From contig JBFIHZ010000084.1 in NCBI GenBank assembly GCA_041601535.1, positions 1 through 12,779 of the forward strand: 12,779 nucleotides of DNA, read 5' to 3'. A model generated the notes under the pieces. The model made no database searches. It saw only the letters and a list, made by a program, of their open reading frames with translations, and was not told the origin of the DNA. The DNA comes from JBFIHZ01 sp041601535. GTDB lineage: Bacteria > Pseudomonadota > Gammaproteobacteria > Xanthomonadales > SZUA-36. Both the position numbers and the translations under genes were made by a program. Shown here in pieces: positions 6,114-12,779 of the stretch. How positions within the stretch are numbered: the first letter of the stretch is position 1; each line of letters opens with the position of its first letter.

Positions 6114-7019
6114 ATGACAACAATCCACGCAGTCACTGATGTGTCACGGGTCCCGTCCGGGGGTGAAATGACTTTTGTATCTGAGCCCGTAAATGGCGTT
6201 GATCTCGCCGTTGGGAGCGGTTTCAGGGCGGAGAGCTTTCATGCCAGAGATATCGGAGAAGCCATGGATCCACTCGTAATGGTCGATCACTATGTGATGA
6301 CGGAACCCACATTTGGCGCGCACCCCCATGCAGGAATGTCCGCCGTGTCTTTGCTGTTTGAGGACAGTGAAGGCCTTTTTCACAACCGGGACTCATTGGG
6401 AAATGACTTCGATCTGCAGCCCGGGGATTTGTACTGGCTCAGCGCTGGCAGTGGTGCAGTTCATGATGAATCCCCTCGAACGAATGCGCGTATCCACGGA
6501 TTACAGGTATTCGTAAATGTACCGCAGACACATCGATTCGAATCACCTACTTCACTCCTCGTACGATCAAAAGATATGCCTGTGATTAACAACGCAGACT
6601 CTCGTGTGAAAGTCGCGTTAGGTGAGTCGAATGGCGTTCGCGGCGCAGCCTCCCCTACGATACCAATGACCATATTGGAAGGCACAATCCAGCCAGGCAG
6701 TCGCTTTTCTCATGAGTCAGCCTCCGATCGAGGCATATGGGTTCAAGCCGTAAAGGGAAGCCTGGACGTCGTCGTCGGTGAAACGACAAGGCACTTAGCC
6801 TTCGGTCAGGCTGTTGCAATCAAATCCGGCGGCAGCACAAAAATCAGTATCAGGAACGCATCGCGTGAGCCTGTTCATTTTGTCTTGTTCGACGGCGATC
6901 AGGTCGCTGAAACCTATGTTCAGGATGGCCCTTTTGTTATGGGATCACTGGAACAAATCGCGGACATCAAAGCGGCTTATGAAGCCGGTCAATTGGGCAA
7001 TATCCCAGACAGTCATTGA
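6114..7019 (+). CDS. Pirin family protein (bicupin)
   Basis: A 301-residue protein. ATG at 6114 is preceded by AGAAAGAGA (6097-6105); a longer TTG start at 6060 has no support. It has the two cupin domains of pirins. The N-terminal domain carries the metal-site pattern HPHAG at residues 70-74 and the later histidine-acid motif GAVHDESP with H117 and E119, in the order seen in human pirin and E. coli YhhW. QPGDLYWLSAGSG between them is the typical conserved strand. The C-terminal cupin (RGIWVQAVKGSLDVVVGE) lacks the metal residues, as usual. Bacterial pirins are iron-binding proteins; some have quercetinase (quercetin dioxygenase) activity and others modulate partner enzymes. It is the first gene of the four-gene unit under the LysR gap; the isochorismatase-family gene follows after 31 bases. 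Confidence 0.93.
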   Translation: MTTIHAVTDVSRVPSGGEMTFVSEPVNGVDLAVGSGFRAESFHARDIGEAMDPLVMVDHYVMTEPTFGAHPHAGMSAVSLLFEDSEGLFHNRDSLGNDFDLQPGDLYWLSAGSGAVHDESPRTNARIHGLQVFVNVPQTHRFESPTSLLVRSKDMPVINNADSRVKVALGESNGVRGAASPTIPMTILEGTIQPGSRFSHESASDRGIWVQAVKGSLDVVVGETTRHLAFGQAVAIKSGGSTKISIRNASREPVHFVLFDGDQVAETYVQDGPFVMGSLEQIADIKAAYEAGQLGNIPDSH

Positions 7020-7050
7020 ATAAAGCCAACTTAATCTAAAGGAGACAGCC

Positions 7051-7674
7051 ATGAACGAGCACTTTCACAACCCGGAACCGTTGAATTCTGATAACGCTGC
7101 ACTGGTTCTTGTTGACCATCAGGTGGGGCTTATGACCGGGATTCGCGACTATTCAATCGCTGAACTCAAGCACAATGTCGTGGGTTTGGCCAAAGCAGCA
7201 CGGGCACTCGATCTGCCTATCGTGACTACGACGACTTCCTCAGAAACGCTGTGGGGCCCTGCTTTCCCGGAATTGCAAGCAGCCCTTCCCGGACAGACTT
7301 TCATAGATCGAACCACCGTAAATGCCTGGGACGATCCACGTGTGGAGGCCGCAATCCGAGCAACCGGACGCAAGAAATTGATCTTTGCTGGGGTCTCCTT
7401 AGAGGTCTGTGCAGCGTTTCCTGCAATGCGCGCGGTGAGAGAAGGCTTTGACGCGTACGTGGCAGTAGATGCAAGCGGAACATTCAATACCACGAAACGG
7501 GAAACCGGGATTATCAGATTGATACAAAGTGGCGTCGTTACAGCGGACGCATCCAGCCTGATCGTTGAAATTCTCGGGGACAACGCCTCACCCAAGGCAG
7601 CAGAGGTATACACGGCCCTTGGAATGGACTGGGCAACTCTGGTCGGCCAGGTTCGCGTGAGTGCTGCCGCATAA
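7051..7674 (+). CDS. Isochorismatase-family cysteine hydrolase (YcaC-like)
   Basis: A 207-residue protein with ATG at 7051 and AAAGGAGA at 7039-7046. The fold signature is complete: LVLVDHQ with the catalytic aspartate at residue 22, TVNAWDDPRV, and the nucleophile loop GVSLEVCAAFPAMRA with cysteine at 120, followed by DASGTFN. This is the same order as in E. coli YcaC, a hydrolase of unknown substrate; true isochorismatase activity is unlikely, since that branch has a different lid. YcaC relatives next to pirin are common in LysR-controlled units. It sits 31 bases after pirin and 58 bases before the NmrA-like gene, on the same strand, consistent with one transcript. Confidence 0.92.
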   Translation: MNEHFHNPEPLNSDNAALVLVDHQVGLMTGIRDYSIAELKHNVVGLAKAARALDLPIVTTTTSSETLWGPAFPELQAALPGQTFIDRTTVNAWDDPRVEAAIRATGRKKLIFAGVSLEVCAAFPAMRAVREGFDAYVAVDASGTFNTTKRETGIIRLIQSGVVTADASSLIVEILGDNASPKAAEVYTALGMDWATLVGQVRVSAAA

Positions 7675-7732
7675 GTTACTCTGGCCTGACGTCCATTTTC
7701 CAGAAAACATCACCGCAAGGAGCAGCAGAAAG

Positions 7733-8578
7733 ATGACTGATGAAAAAATCCTCATCGTCGGTGCCAACGGCAAAACTGGCGCCCGGGTCGAGGCGCGCCT
7801 GCAAGCAGCGGGCATCGCCACACTGGGTGTTTCCCGGTCTACCAGCCCGAAATTCGATTGGGCTGACGCATCGACCTGGCCGAAGGTACTCGAAGGCGTC
7901 AAGGGCGCATATCTGACCTATCACCCTGACCTGTCCGTGCCGGAGGCAAAAGAGCACATTCGTAAGTTCTGTGACTCGGCCCGTGAAGCCGGCCTTGAGC
8001 ACGTGGTACTGCTGTCAGGTCGCGGTGAGGAGGGTGCTGCACACGCCGAGCAAGCGCTCCGTGAAAGCGGCCTTGCCTGGAACATCGTGCAGGCCAGTTG
8101 GTTTGCACAGAATTTCAGCGAGAACTTCATGTTGGACGGCATCCTCGCTGGTGAACTGGTCGTACCTTCGGGCACCTCGCGCGAGCCCTTCATTGACATC
8201 GACGATATCGCCGACGTAGCCGTGGCGGCTTTCACGGACCCGGGCTTGCAAAATCGCTTGTTCGAAGTCACTGGCCCCCATGCGATCACCTTTGGCGAGT
8301 GCGTTGACATGATTTCTGCCGCCGCCGGTTATTCCGTGCGCCTCGTTGAGGTCCCGTTGGATGCCTACATCCAGGCGCTAAGAGACCGGGACGTACCAGA
8401 GTACCTCGTTGAGCTGTTGCGCGAGCTGTTCACCGACCTCTTCGACGGTCGCAATGCCCATACCGCGGAGGGTGTCCGTGAGGCCCTGGGCCGTCCGGCT
8501 ACCGATTTCGCAGAGTACGCGCGAAAAACCGCAGCGGCCGGTGCCTGGGTACGCGCAGACACCGCGAGGATCGCCTGA
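7733..8578 (+). CDS. NmrA-like NAD(P)-binding protein
   Basis: A 281-residue protein. ATG at 7733 has AAGGAG at 7717-7722, ten bases upstream; a longer frame to 7661 overlaps the preceding gene and is rejected. The Rossmann start KILIVGANGKTGARV gives GxxGxxG at residues 10-16. There is a serine in VVLLSGRGEEG in the active-site strand, and no YxxxK pair. The WNIVQASWFAQNF and PFIDIDDIADVAVAAF segments are hallmarks of the NmrA/HSCARG and azoreductase-related (QOR2-like) group, which act as NADPH sensors or quinone reductases. Its stop TGA shares one base with the start ATG of the DUF1772-type gene, so the pair is probably translationally coupled. Within this operon a role in redox handling of aromatic or quinone compounds is plausible but inferred. 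Confidence 0.9.
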   Translation: MTDEKILIVGANGKTGARVEARLQAAGIATLGVSRSTSPKFDWADASTWPKVLEGVKGAYLTYHPDLSVPEAKEHIRKFCDSAREAGLEHVVLLSGRGEEGAAHAEQALRESGLAWNIVQASWFAQNFSENFMLDGILAGELVVPSGTSREPFIDIDDIADVAVAAFTDPGLQNRLFEVTGPHAITFGECVDMISAAAGYSVRLVEVPLDAYIQALRDRDVPEYLVELLRELFTDLFDGRNAHTAEGVREALGRPATDFAEYARKTAAAGAWVRADTARIA

Positions 8579-9060
8579 TGGAGAGTGTGCTTTTGGCTTC
8601 ATTGGCCTGGATCATGGCGCTCTGCGCCGGTCTGATGGCGGGTACCTATGCGGCATTCTCCGTCTTCATCATGCGTTCGTTCTCGACCCTGGACACCGCA
8701 AGCGCCATTGCTGCGATGAAAGCCATTAATACTGTGATCTTGAAATCCTCCTTCATGCCCCTGTTTTTTGGTTCGACTTTCATCGCTTTGCTGATGACCG
8801 TCGCCGGCCTCTGGCAGTTGGGTGAGCCCGGTGCCGACAAGGTGCTCGCCAGCGGGGTGACCTACGTAGTCGGGATGTTTATCGTTACTGCTGCCGGCAA
8901 CGTGCCACTCAACAACGCGCTCGCGAGGGTGAGTGGCGATGGAGAGGCAGCTGCTCGGACCTGGGCGCACTACCTCAAGCGATGGACGCGCTGGAACACG
9001 CTGCGTACGATTGCGTCACTGGCAACAATGATCATCTGCATCGAAGCGTTAAGCAGTTGA
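8578..9060 (+). CDS. DUF1772 (anthrone oxygenase-like) integral membrane protein
   Basis: A 160-residue protein with four membrane segments: about residues 5-32, 57-79, 89-108 and 139-156. Family landmarks are the TYAAFSVFIMRSF first loop, AIAAMKAIN, GNVPLNNAL after the third segment, and the WAHYLKRWTRWNTLRT motif before the last. DUF1772 includes the fungal anthrone oxygenase-like proteins, but most bacterial members are uncharacterised. It starts inside the stop codon of the NmrA-like gene (ATG at 8578, one-base overlap) and has no separate ribosome binding site, so it depends on the gene before it. The NmrA plus DUF1772 pair is a frequent neighbour combination. It ends the pirin operon; a hairpin follows at 9104. 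Confidence 0.88.
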   Translation: MESVLLASLAWIMALCAGLMAGTYAAFSVFIMRSFSTLDTASAIAAMKAINTVILKSSFMPLFFGSTFIALLMTVAGLWQLGEPGADKVLASGVTYVVGMFIVTAAGNVPLNNALARVSGDGEAAARTWAHYLKRWTRWNTLRTIASLATMIICIEALSS

Positions 9061-9101
9061 AACCCTTACGGCAGATGCAGATCCGGGATCACTGGACACA
9101 C

Positions 9102-9442
9102 TCAATGCATCACTTCGATGCATTCGACTTCGCCCGGCGCATTCCAGGACAAGCCGTCGCCAGACCAGGAGTCATCGACCCGGGACTTGCTGACACCGCC
9201 CTCGTAGTGACTGCGCGCGCCGGGGTGGATTTTTCCAGTTCGGCCAGCAGCAGTTCCAGTCGCGCCTCCGTTGATAGTGCCGCGACGGGTGCCACCTGAG
9301 CCCCGCGCAAATGACCTTCGAAGATGGCCCGCTCCTCTGCACCGCCCGGCCAGGTCAGCGGATGTTGCTGATCCTGTCCGATCGACAGATCGCTCATGGC
9401 CAGGCCAGCAACGCCATCATCCAACCAGAATTGGCATCTCAT
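9102..9442 (-). pseudogene. Frameshifted gene of unknown family
   Basis: On the minus strand a frame with normal GC-rich codon use runs from about MRCQFWLDDGVAG (ATG at 9442; the frame is open to 9499) through SDLSIGQDQ, LTWPGGAEERAIFEG and ARLELLLAELEK to PARAVT. From 9208 the same frame turns into an unlikely Arg/Ser/Ala/Thr run. One base of correction at about 9207-9208 restores a sensible C-terminus: YEGGVSKSRVDD, SWSGDGLSWNAPG and VECIEVMH, ending at TGA in 9104-9102. This is the mark of a one-base deletion. Without correction the product ends at 9110. No ribosome binding site is visible. I do not recognise the family. It is convergent with the DUF1772-type gene and divergent from the DUF1428 gene. 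The region 9443-9582 between it and the next gene holds only the upstream sequence of the latter. Confidence 0.55.
9104..9124. terminator. Hairpin after the pirin operon
   Basis: AATGCATC and GATGCATT form a perfect 8-bp stem with a five-base loop, 43 bases after the DUF1772-type gene stops. No T run follows, so termination is uncertain. On the minus strand it covers the last codons of the frameshifted gene remnant. Confidence 0.4.
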
Positions 9443-9582
9443 CTGACCGAAAAGGCGCAGGAAGGGTAAGCACGTCACACCGGCAACGGCTGCGCGCATC
9501 GGCGCCGGCAGAGCCGGAACCGGTTAGAATAAACGCCATACGGCTAACGACGCCAACTCCACCGCGTACGACAGGAGAAGCC

Positions 9583-9963
9583 ATGTCACACTACATTGAT
9601 GGATTTGCTTTCCCAATCGCTACCGATCATTTGGACGACTACAGGCCGCTGGCCGAGGCCGTCGCTGAGATCTGGAAGGAACATGGCGCGCTCGCCTACT
9701 ATGAGTTTGCTGGTGATGATATGAGGTTGGATGGAACACGCTCATTCGTTGACGTGCTTTCCGCCAGCGAAAATGAAACCATCGTGTTTGGCTGGGTGGT
9801 GTTTGAATCACGCGAGGCGCGCGATCTGGCAAACGGGAAAGTTGCAACCGATCCAAGAATGGAACAACTGCTTTCATCGGTCGATTCAGGTTTTGATCCC
9901 GCAAGAATGGCGTACGGTGGATTTAAACCACTCATCCAGTCTGCCGGAAAAAGCGCCGGGTAA
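9583..9963 (+). CDS. DUF1428 family protein
   Basis: A 126-residue protein starting at ATG 9583, with ACAGGAGA at 9571-9578. A longer in-frame extension to 9271 lacks a binding site and protein-like composition. It has the dimeric alpha/beta-barrel (ferredoxin-like) layout of DUF1428: SHYIDGFAFPI start, LAEAVAEIWKEHGAL first helix, then YYEFAGDD, VFGWVVFESREARD and DPRM. The final MAYGGFKPL is the usual family end. No catalytic function is established for DUF1428; E. coli YbaA belongs to it. It stands alone, with no close same-strand partner upstream. The proximal upstream stretch contains AACCGGTT (9519-9526) and TAGAAT (9525-9530), a possible -10 without a clear -35. Confidence 0.9.
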   Translation: MSHYIDGFAFPIATDHLDDYRPLAEAVAEIWKEHGALAYYEFAGDDMRLDGTRSFVDVLSASENETIVFGWVVFESREARDLANGKVATDPRMEQLLSSVDSGFDPARMAYGGFKPLIQSAGKSAG

Positions 9964-10097
9964 TATGAAGCTGAAGCCACGGCATAATCAATGGTTCAAG
10001 TACGTTTTGGCGCTGCACACCGCCCCCTGCTGTCGCGCCAGGCGGCTTTGAGACGATATTGGCACCGGGTCGGCTTGACTCAAACGATAGGTGAGCA

Positions 10098-10310
10098 ATG
10101 GACGAGTCAACTCGGATCGAGTCGCTTCTCAATGAAATTCGTGACCTGCAGAAAGAACACCTTGCAGCCTACAATGAGCACGCCGCGCGCGCTCTACAGC
10201 TCTCTGAGGAGTCGGTAAAACGCCAAAAAGAGATGGGTGCGCTATACCAGAAGGTTTTGGTCGTAGTGGCCATCCTGTTTGTGATCTTGCTAGGATTTCT
10301 CTGGTGGTAG
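10098..10310 (+). CDS. Small coiled-coil protein with a C-terminal membrane tail
   Basis: A 70-residue protein starting at ATG 10098, with TAGGTGAG at 10088-10095 as a modest binding site. Residues 1-48 are a charged, heptad-like helix (IESLLNEIRDLQKEHLAA, ALQLSEESVKRQKEM). Residues about 51-70 are one hydrophobic segment ending in LLGFLWW, so it looks tail-anchored with the helix in the cytoplasm. Codon use is normal and the residues are not those of a shadow frame. The family is not recognised; similar short proteins occur as accessory or assembly partners of membrane proteins. It is followed after 52 bases by the DUF2306-type gene on the same strand. The 134 bp before it (9964-10097) show nothing clear. 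Confidence 0.7.
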   Translation: MDESTRIESLLNEIRDLQKEHLAAYNEHAARALQLSEESVKRQKEMGALYQKVLVVVAILFVILLGFLWW

Positions 10311-10362
10311 GGTTTTTGAGGCGACCACCTGACAACTGAAGTGGCAACAATGGGGGCGAAAA

Positions 10363-10995
10363 TTGAATACACCAACCGGATCGGTACAACCCATGCTTGG
10401 ACAGGTGGCTGCTTATCTCGCAGGAGTAGTAATGCTCGCGGCGGCGACCGTGTTCTGGTTGAGGGACCCCCTGTCATACCTGATGGGCACCGGTGAGGAA
10501 GCATTCGGCCGTTACTGGGCTAACCGCGGTTGGCTCTTGTGGCACATTGCCGGTGGCACGGTCGCACTGTTTGCGGGTCCCTTCCAGTTCTGGTCCGGGA
10601 TGCGCCGCAAGCTGCCGCGCATTCATCGCCTGTCCGGTTACACCTACATCGGCGGCATCCTGGTAGGTGGGGCCTCATCTTTCTACCTCGCATTCAATAC
10701 CTTGCCGGATTTCGGTGCGGCGCTGTTCTTCCTGGGTGTGGCGTGGTGGGTGACGACCGGCATGGCCTTTATCGCAATCCGCAACCGACGCATCGACAGC
10801 CACAAGGAGTGGATGATGCGCAGCTATGTGGTCACTTTTGCCTTCGTGAGTTTTCGCTACATGGTCGATCTGCCACTATTCGAGGCCTTCGGGCAAAGCC
10901 GCCTGGCGACGGCGGGCTGGATCTCGTGGGTAGTGCCGTTGATGTTTCTTGAGGTGGTATTTCAATGGAAGAATGTCCGATCAAAAACTAAATAG
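10363..10995 (+). CDS. DUF2306-type multi-pass membrane protein
   Basis: A 210-residue protein from TTG at 10363, which has GGGGGCG at 10352-10358 in front; the alternative is ATG at 10393, ten codons in. About seven hydrophobic segments are visible: residues about 15-37, 57-76, 97-113, 119-141 and 161-178, with two near the end. Conserved-looking histidines and arginines lie between them: WHIAGGTVAL, RRKLPRIHRLSGYTY, RRIDSHKEWMMRSY and FRYMVD. Paired His and HKxWMxRS motifs of this kind are typical of DUF2306, which resembles the cytochrome b561/ferric reductase-like four-helix group in its histidine placement. Heme binding is only suggested. The gene follows the tail-anchored protein; no terminator separates them, so they may share a transcript. 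Confidence 0.85.
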   Translation: MNTPTGSVQPMLGQVAAYLAGVVMLAAATVFWLRDPLSYLMGTGEEAFGRYWANRGWLLWHIAGGTVALFAGPFQFWSGMRRKLPRIHRLSGYTYIGGILVGGASSFYLAFNTLPDFGAALFFLGVAWWVTTGMAFIAIRNRRIDSHKEWMMRSYVVTFAFVSFRYMVDLPLFEAFGQSRLATAGWISWVVPLMFLEVVFQWKNVRSKTK

Positions 10996-11047
10996 CTTGA
11001 GCAAAATGTGCCTGAAACAATCTGGCCCGCGGCTGAATGAAAAAAGA

Positions 11048-11125
11048 GGTCAACGCTCAATCCAAATGCAGGTGCAACCGCAAGAAATACGCACCCCAGC
11101 CTGCACGTTTGGACTCTGATGTGAC
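11048..11125. repeat. 78-bp imperfect palindrome, attC-like in size
   Basis: In the 210-bp gap between the DUF2306-type gene and the esterase gene, GGTCA (11049-11053) pairs with TGACC (11121-11125), TCCAAA (11061-11066) with TTTGGA (11108-11113), TGCAGG (11067-11072) with CCTGCA (11099-11104), and GGTGC (11071-11075) with GCACC (11091-11095). The stem has bulges and a 15-base loop. On the minus strand the end reads GTTGACC, close to an attC core; on the plus strand there is no GTT. It could be a diverged attC in either direction or an unrelated palindromic element. Confidence 0.45.
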
Positions 11126-11205
11126 CCATGGTGGTTTGTGACAGTGCTGGTCAATTTCGCGTGCGAATGGATCGACAGCATGTCCGTATTGTGAGGGAAT
11201 CTCCT

Positions 11206-12132
11206 ATGACCCGTTGCTTGAGAATTGACGTTCTGGCACTGCTGGCGCTGGCTTTGCTTTTGTCACCACCGTCTTCGTTCGGGGAGTCCGCATCGCCAAG
11301 CGGTTCCAGCGACCTCGCCCAGGCACGGACGTTTCCGAGTGCGGTAATGCGCTCGAAACTGAATTACCACGTCTATCTTCCAGCAGCGTACGAGACGGAG
11401 CTGCTGCAGCGCTTTCCCGTCGTGTACTGGCTCCATGGGGGGTCCGGGTTTCCGCCTGGCATGCTTGAGTTCCTTGCGGGCCGTTTTGATAAAGCCATCC
11501 GTGCAGGAAAAGTGCCTCCCTTGATTGTCGTCTTCCCGGATGGCCTGGGTGAGAGCATGTGGGTGGACTCAAAGGATGGCACCGTTCCCATGGAAAGCAT
11601 CCTCATTTCCGAGCTGATTCCGCACATCGATACCGGCTTGCGCACGATCGCTTCAGCACAGGGGCGCATTCTCGAAGGCGGCAGCATGGGCGGCTACGGA
11701 GCCGCGAGACTGGCGTTCAAGTATCCGGAGAAGTTCGGGGCCCTGTCGATGCTCAACGCCGGTCCACTGCAAGAGGTACTCGATCCACAGCAAGTGCCGC
11801 TGAAAGGAGCAGCCGGAGCGCAGGCGACGCTCGACCGCGTTTATGGGGGTGACCAGGAGTATTTCCGCTCCCAAAGCCCTGTCGTCCTGGCCGAGCAGAA
11901 TGCTGATGCGGTGCGTGGCAATGTGGTAATCCGTCAACTTATCGGAGCGAACGATCCTCTTTTGGAGAACAACCGGCGATTCTCCGAACACCTGGAGAAG
12001 CTCGGAATACCCCACACGTTCGAGGTCCTCGCTGGTGTGCAGCATGGGCCCAACTCGATGTTCGCGGCGCTTGGTGACAGCTACTGGGAGTTCTTCAGGC
12101 GGTATCTTGACGGCTCCACGGAGATTCGGTAA
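11206..12132 (+). CDS. Secreted esterase (esterase D / feruloyl-esterase family alpha/beta hydrolase)
   Basis: A 308-residue protein. ATG at 11206 has GAGGGA at 11193-11198 and opens directly into a Sec signal peptide (MTRCLRID, then a Leu/Ala-rich core to about residue 27, cleavage near SFGES). The longer frame to 11128 would bury it. The mature enzyme has the alpha/beta hydrolase order: VYLPAAYE, VVYWLHGGSG (oxyanion region), IVVFPDG, the nucleophile elbow GGSMGGYGA with serine 160, a candidate acid in GANDPLLENN (D250), and histidine 280 in VQHGPNSMF. This GxSMGG pattern is that of putative esterases such as esterase D, feruloyl esterases and mycolyltransferase-like enzymes. Periplasmic or outer action on an ester substrate is inferred. 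It stands alone with its own binding site. Confidence 0.9.
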   Translation: MTRCLRIDVLALLALALLLSPPSSFGESASPSGSSDLAQARTFPSAVMRSKLNYHVYLPAAYETELLQRFPVVYWLHGGSGFPPGMLEFLAGRFDKAIRAGKVPPLIVVFPDGLGESMWVDSKDGTVPMESILISELIPHIDTGLRTIASAQGRILEGGSMGGYGAARLAFKYPEKFGALSMLNAGPLQEVLDPQQVPLKGAAGAQATLDRVYGGDQEYFRSQSPVVLAEQNADAVRGNVVIRQLIGANDPLLENNRRFSEHLEKLGIPHTFEVLAGVQHGPNSMFAALGDSYWEFFRRYLDGSTEIR

Positions 12133-12133
12133 C

Positions 12134-12151
12134 AGGGACCTGATCGTCCCT
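12134..12151 (+). terminator. Short hairpin after the esterase gene
   Basis: AGGGAC and GTCCCT form a perfect 6-bp stem around six bases, one base after the stop codon. No T run follows, so it is a weak candidate. Confidence 0.3.
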
Positions 12152-12314
12152 CCGGAAACTGTTGCAAACCCTCTCTGAACAGGCGCAAAGTATGATCCGG
12201 CGCCCCAAAAGTGCCTTGACTTTGCGCGTCATGCGTCGGTGTAAAATGGGTCGCGCAGGTGTTGACTGACAAGGCGCTGCAGACGGACAAATTCAACCTG
12301 TCCCGCCTTTGGTA

Positions 12315-12330
12315 GGCGCGAGGACGCGCC
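12315..12330 (+). promoter_or_regulatory. GC-rich leader hairpin before the last gene
   Basis: GGCGCG-AGGA-CGCGCC is a perfect 6-bp stem with a four-base loop, 58 bases before the start of the membrane gene. In the 256-bp gap (12133-12388), TTGACT at 12216 and TAAAAT at 12242 look like promoter boxes, but their 20-base spacing is long. Together they might be a promoter and leader; nothing else was seen in the gap. Confidence 0.3.
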
Positions 12331-12388
12331 AGTTTGGCATTGCTGCTGAGCCTGGTCCCTGGTTATCAGCAAACACGGAGGCCCGGAA

Positions 12389-12779
12389 ATGTCAGACATC
12401 ACAACTTTGAGACTTTATCTGCTTCGCGCCATGTATCTGCTTATGGCAGCTGGTCTGGCCATTACCGTTTGGCCCGGTATACTGGTGCCCGGCGAGGTCT
12501 CGCACATGGGCAGCGTTGTCCGCAGCATGCTGGGTGCGCTTGCGCTTATGTCTTTGTGGGGCTTGCGCTACCCCGTGCAGATGCTGCCCATCCTGCTGTT
12601 CGAATTCGCGTGGAAGGTCATATGGGTTGTAGCCTTCGGGCTGGGCCCGTGGCTTGACGGAACGCTTGATCCAGCCCGGCAGGAAACATTTTTTGCCTGT
12701 CTGATGGGCATCGTCCTGGTTCCCATCGCGGTTCCCTGGGGCTACGTGCTGCGGCACTACATCCGCGCCGCCGGAGACC
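12389..12779 (+). CDS. Small multi-pass membrane protein, cut by the window end
   Basis: The frame opens at ATG 12389 after CACGGAGG (12374-12381) and is still open at the last base, giving 130 residues so far. It begins MSDITTLRLYLLRAMYLLM and has about four hydrophobic segments: residues about 10-33, 42-60, 64-87 and 100-120. Landmarks are MLGALALMSLWGLRYP, LPILLFEFAWKVIWVVAFG and the final PWGYVLRHYI, with charged residues at the ends of helices. Proteins with this outline are frequent but, as far as I know, uncharacterised. The stop codon lies outside the window, probably soon after, since the last residues look like a C-terminal tail. Its real end and length cannot be stated. Confidence 0.8.
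   Translation, partial: MSDITTLRLYLLRAMYLLMAAGLAITVWPGILVPGEVSHMGSVVRSMLGALALMSLWGLRYPVQMLPILLFEFAWKVIWVVAFGLGPWLDGTLDPARQETFFACLMGIVLVPIAVPWGYVLRHYIRAAGD

Noticed and set aside
7149..7613. 154-residue minus-strand open frame
   Set aside because: It is the antisense shadow of the isochorismatase-family gene, with no start signal and no recognisable fold.
9271..9582. Long N-terminal extension of the DUF1428 protein
   Set aside because: No ribosome binding site, Arg/Pro-rich composition unlike a real domain, and it lies antisense to the better-coded frameshifted gene; ATG 9583 has a good binding site.
3416..10340. CCACCTGACAATTGAA (3416-3431) and CCACCTGACAACTGAA (10325-10340), 15 of 16 identical
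   Set aside because: The second copy has no matching right arm and its gene ends earlier; about one such 16-base near-match is expected by chance in a window this long.
11653..12045. 130-residue minus-strand open frame
   Set aside because: Antisense shadow of the esterase gene, which has full catalytic motifs and a signal peptide.
12392..12757. 121-residue minus-strand open frame at the window end
   Set aside because: Its Gln/His/Pro-rich composition marks it as antisense to the membrane protein starting at 12389.

Overview
This 12.8-kb window looks like accessory DNA from a moderately GC-rich Gram-negative bacterium, most likely a marine or environmental gammaproteobacterium. That guess rests on Shine-Dalgarno-led genes, Sec-type signal peptides, the gene families present and a Vibrio-type integron recombination site. 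No rRNA, tRNA, CRISPR array, transposase or integrase was seen.

Region 1 (about 1-4930) is a one-direction run of compact genes separated by attC-like imperfect palindromes: amidohydrolase, GNAT acetyltransferase, NAD(P)-binding Rossmann protein, small integral membrane protein, exported DJ-1/PfpI-like protein, and a small membrane-anchored protein. Several stop codons lie at or inside the left arm of the following palindrome, as in integron gene cassettes. The clearest site (2041-2172) closely resembles Vibrio cholerae repeats (VCR). The others are of different types, and several have altered core triplets. The last two genes each carry one in-frame stop codon (TAG at 3881-3883, TAA at 4619-4621) in an otherwise intact frame, so this is probably a decaying cassette array.

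Region 2 (5079-9060) is an ordinary LysR-controlled module. A minus-strand LysR-type regulator faces an operon of pirin, YcaC-like isochorismatase-family hydrolase, NmrA-like NAD(P)-binding protein and DUF1772-type membrane protein. The 120-bp divergent gap holds two operator-like dyads and a consensus -10 for the regulator. Such modules usually respond to small electrophilic, aromatic or quinone-like compounds; the real inducer cannot be read from sequence.

Region 3 (9061-12779) holds a frameshifted minus-strand gene remnant, a DUF1428-family gene, a 70-residue coiled-coil protein with a C-terminal membrane tail, a DUF2306-type membrane protein, a 78-bp imperfect palindrome, a secreted esterase of the esterase D/feruloyl-esterase type, and a small membrane protein cut off by the window end. 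These are mostly independent small genes with their own ribosome binding sites.

The points most worth following up are the mixed attC-like sites without a visible integrase, the two adjacent single-stop genes, and the frameshifted gene at 9102-9442.
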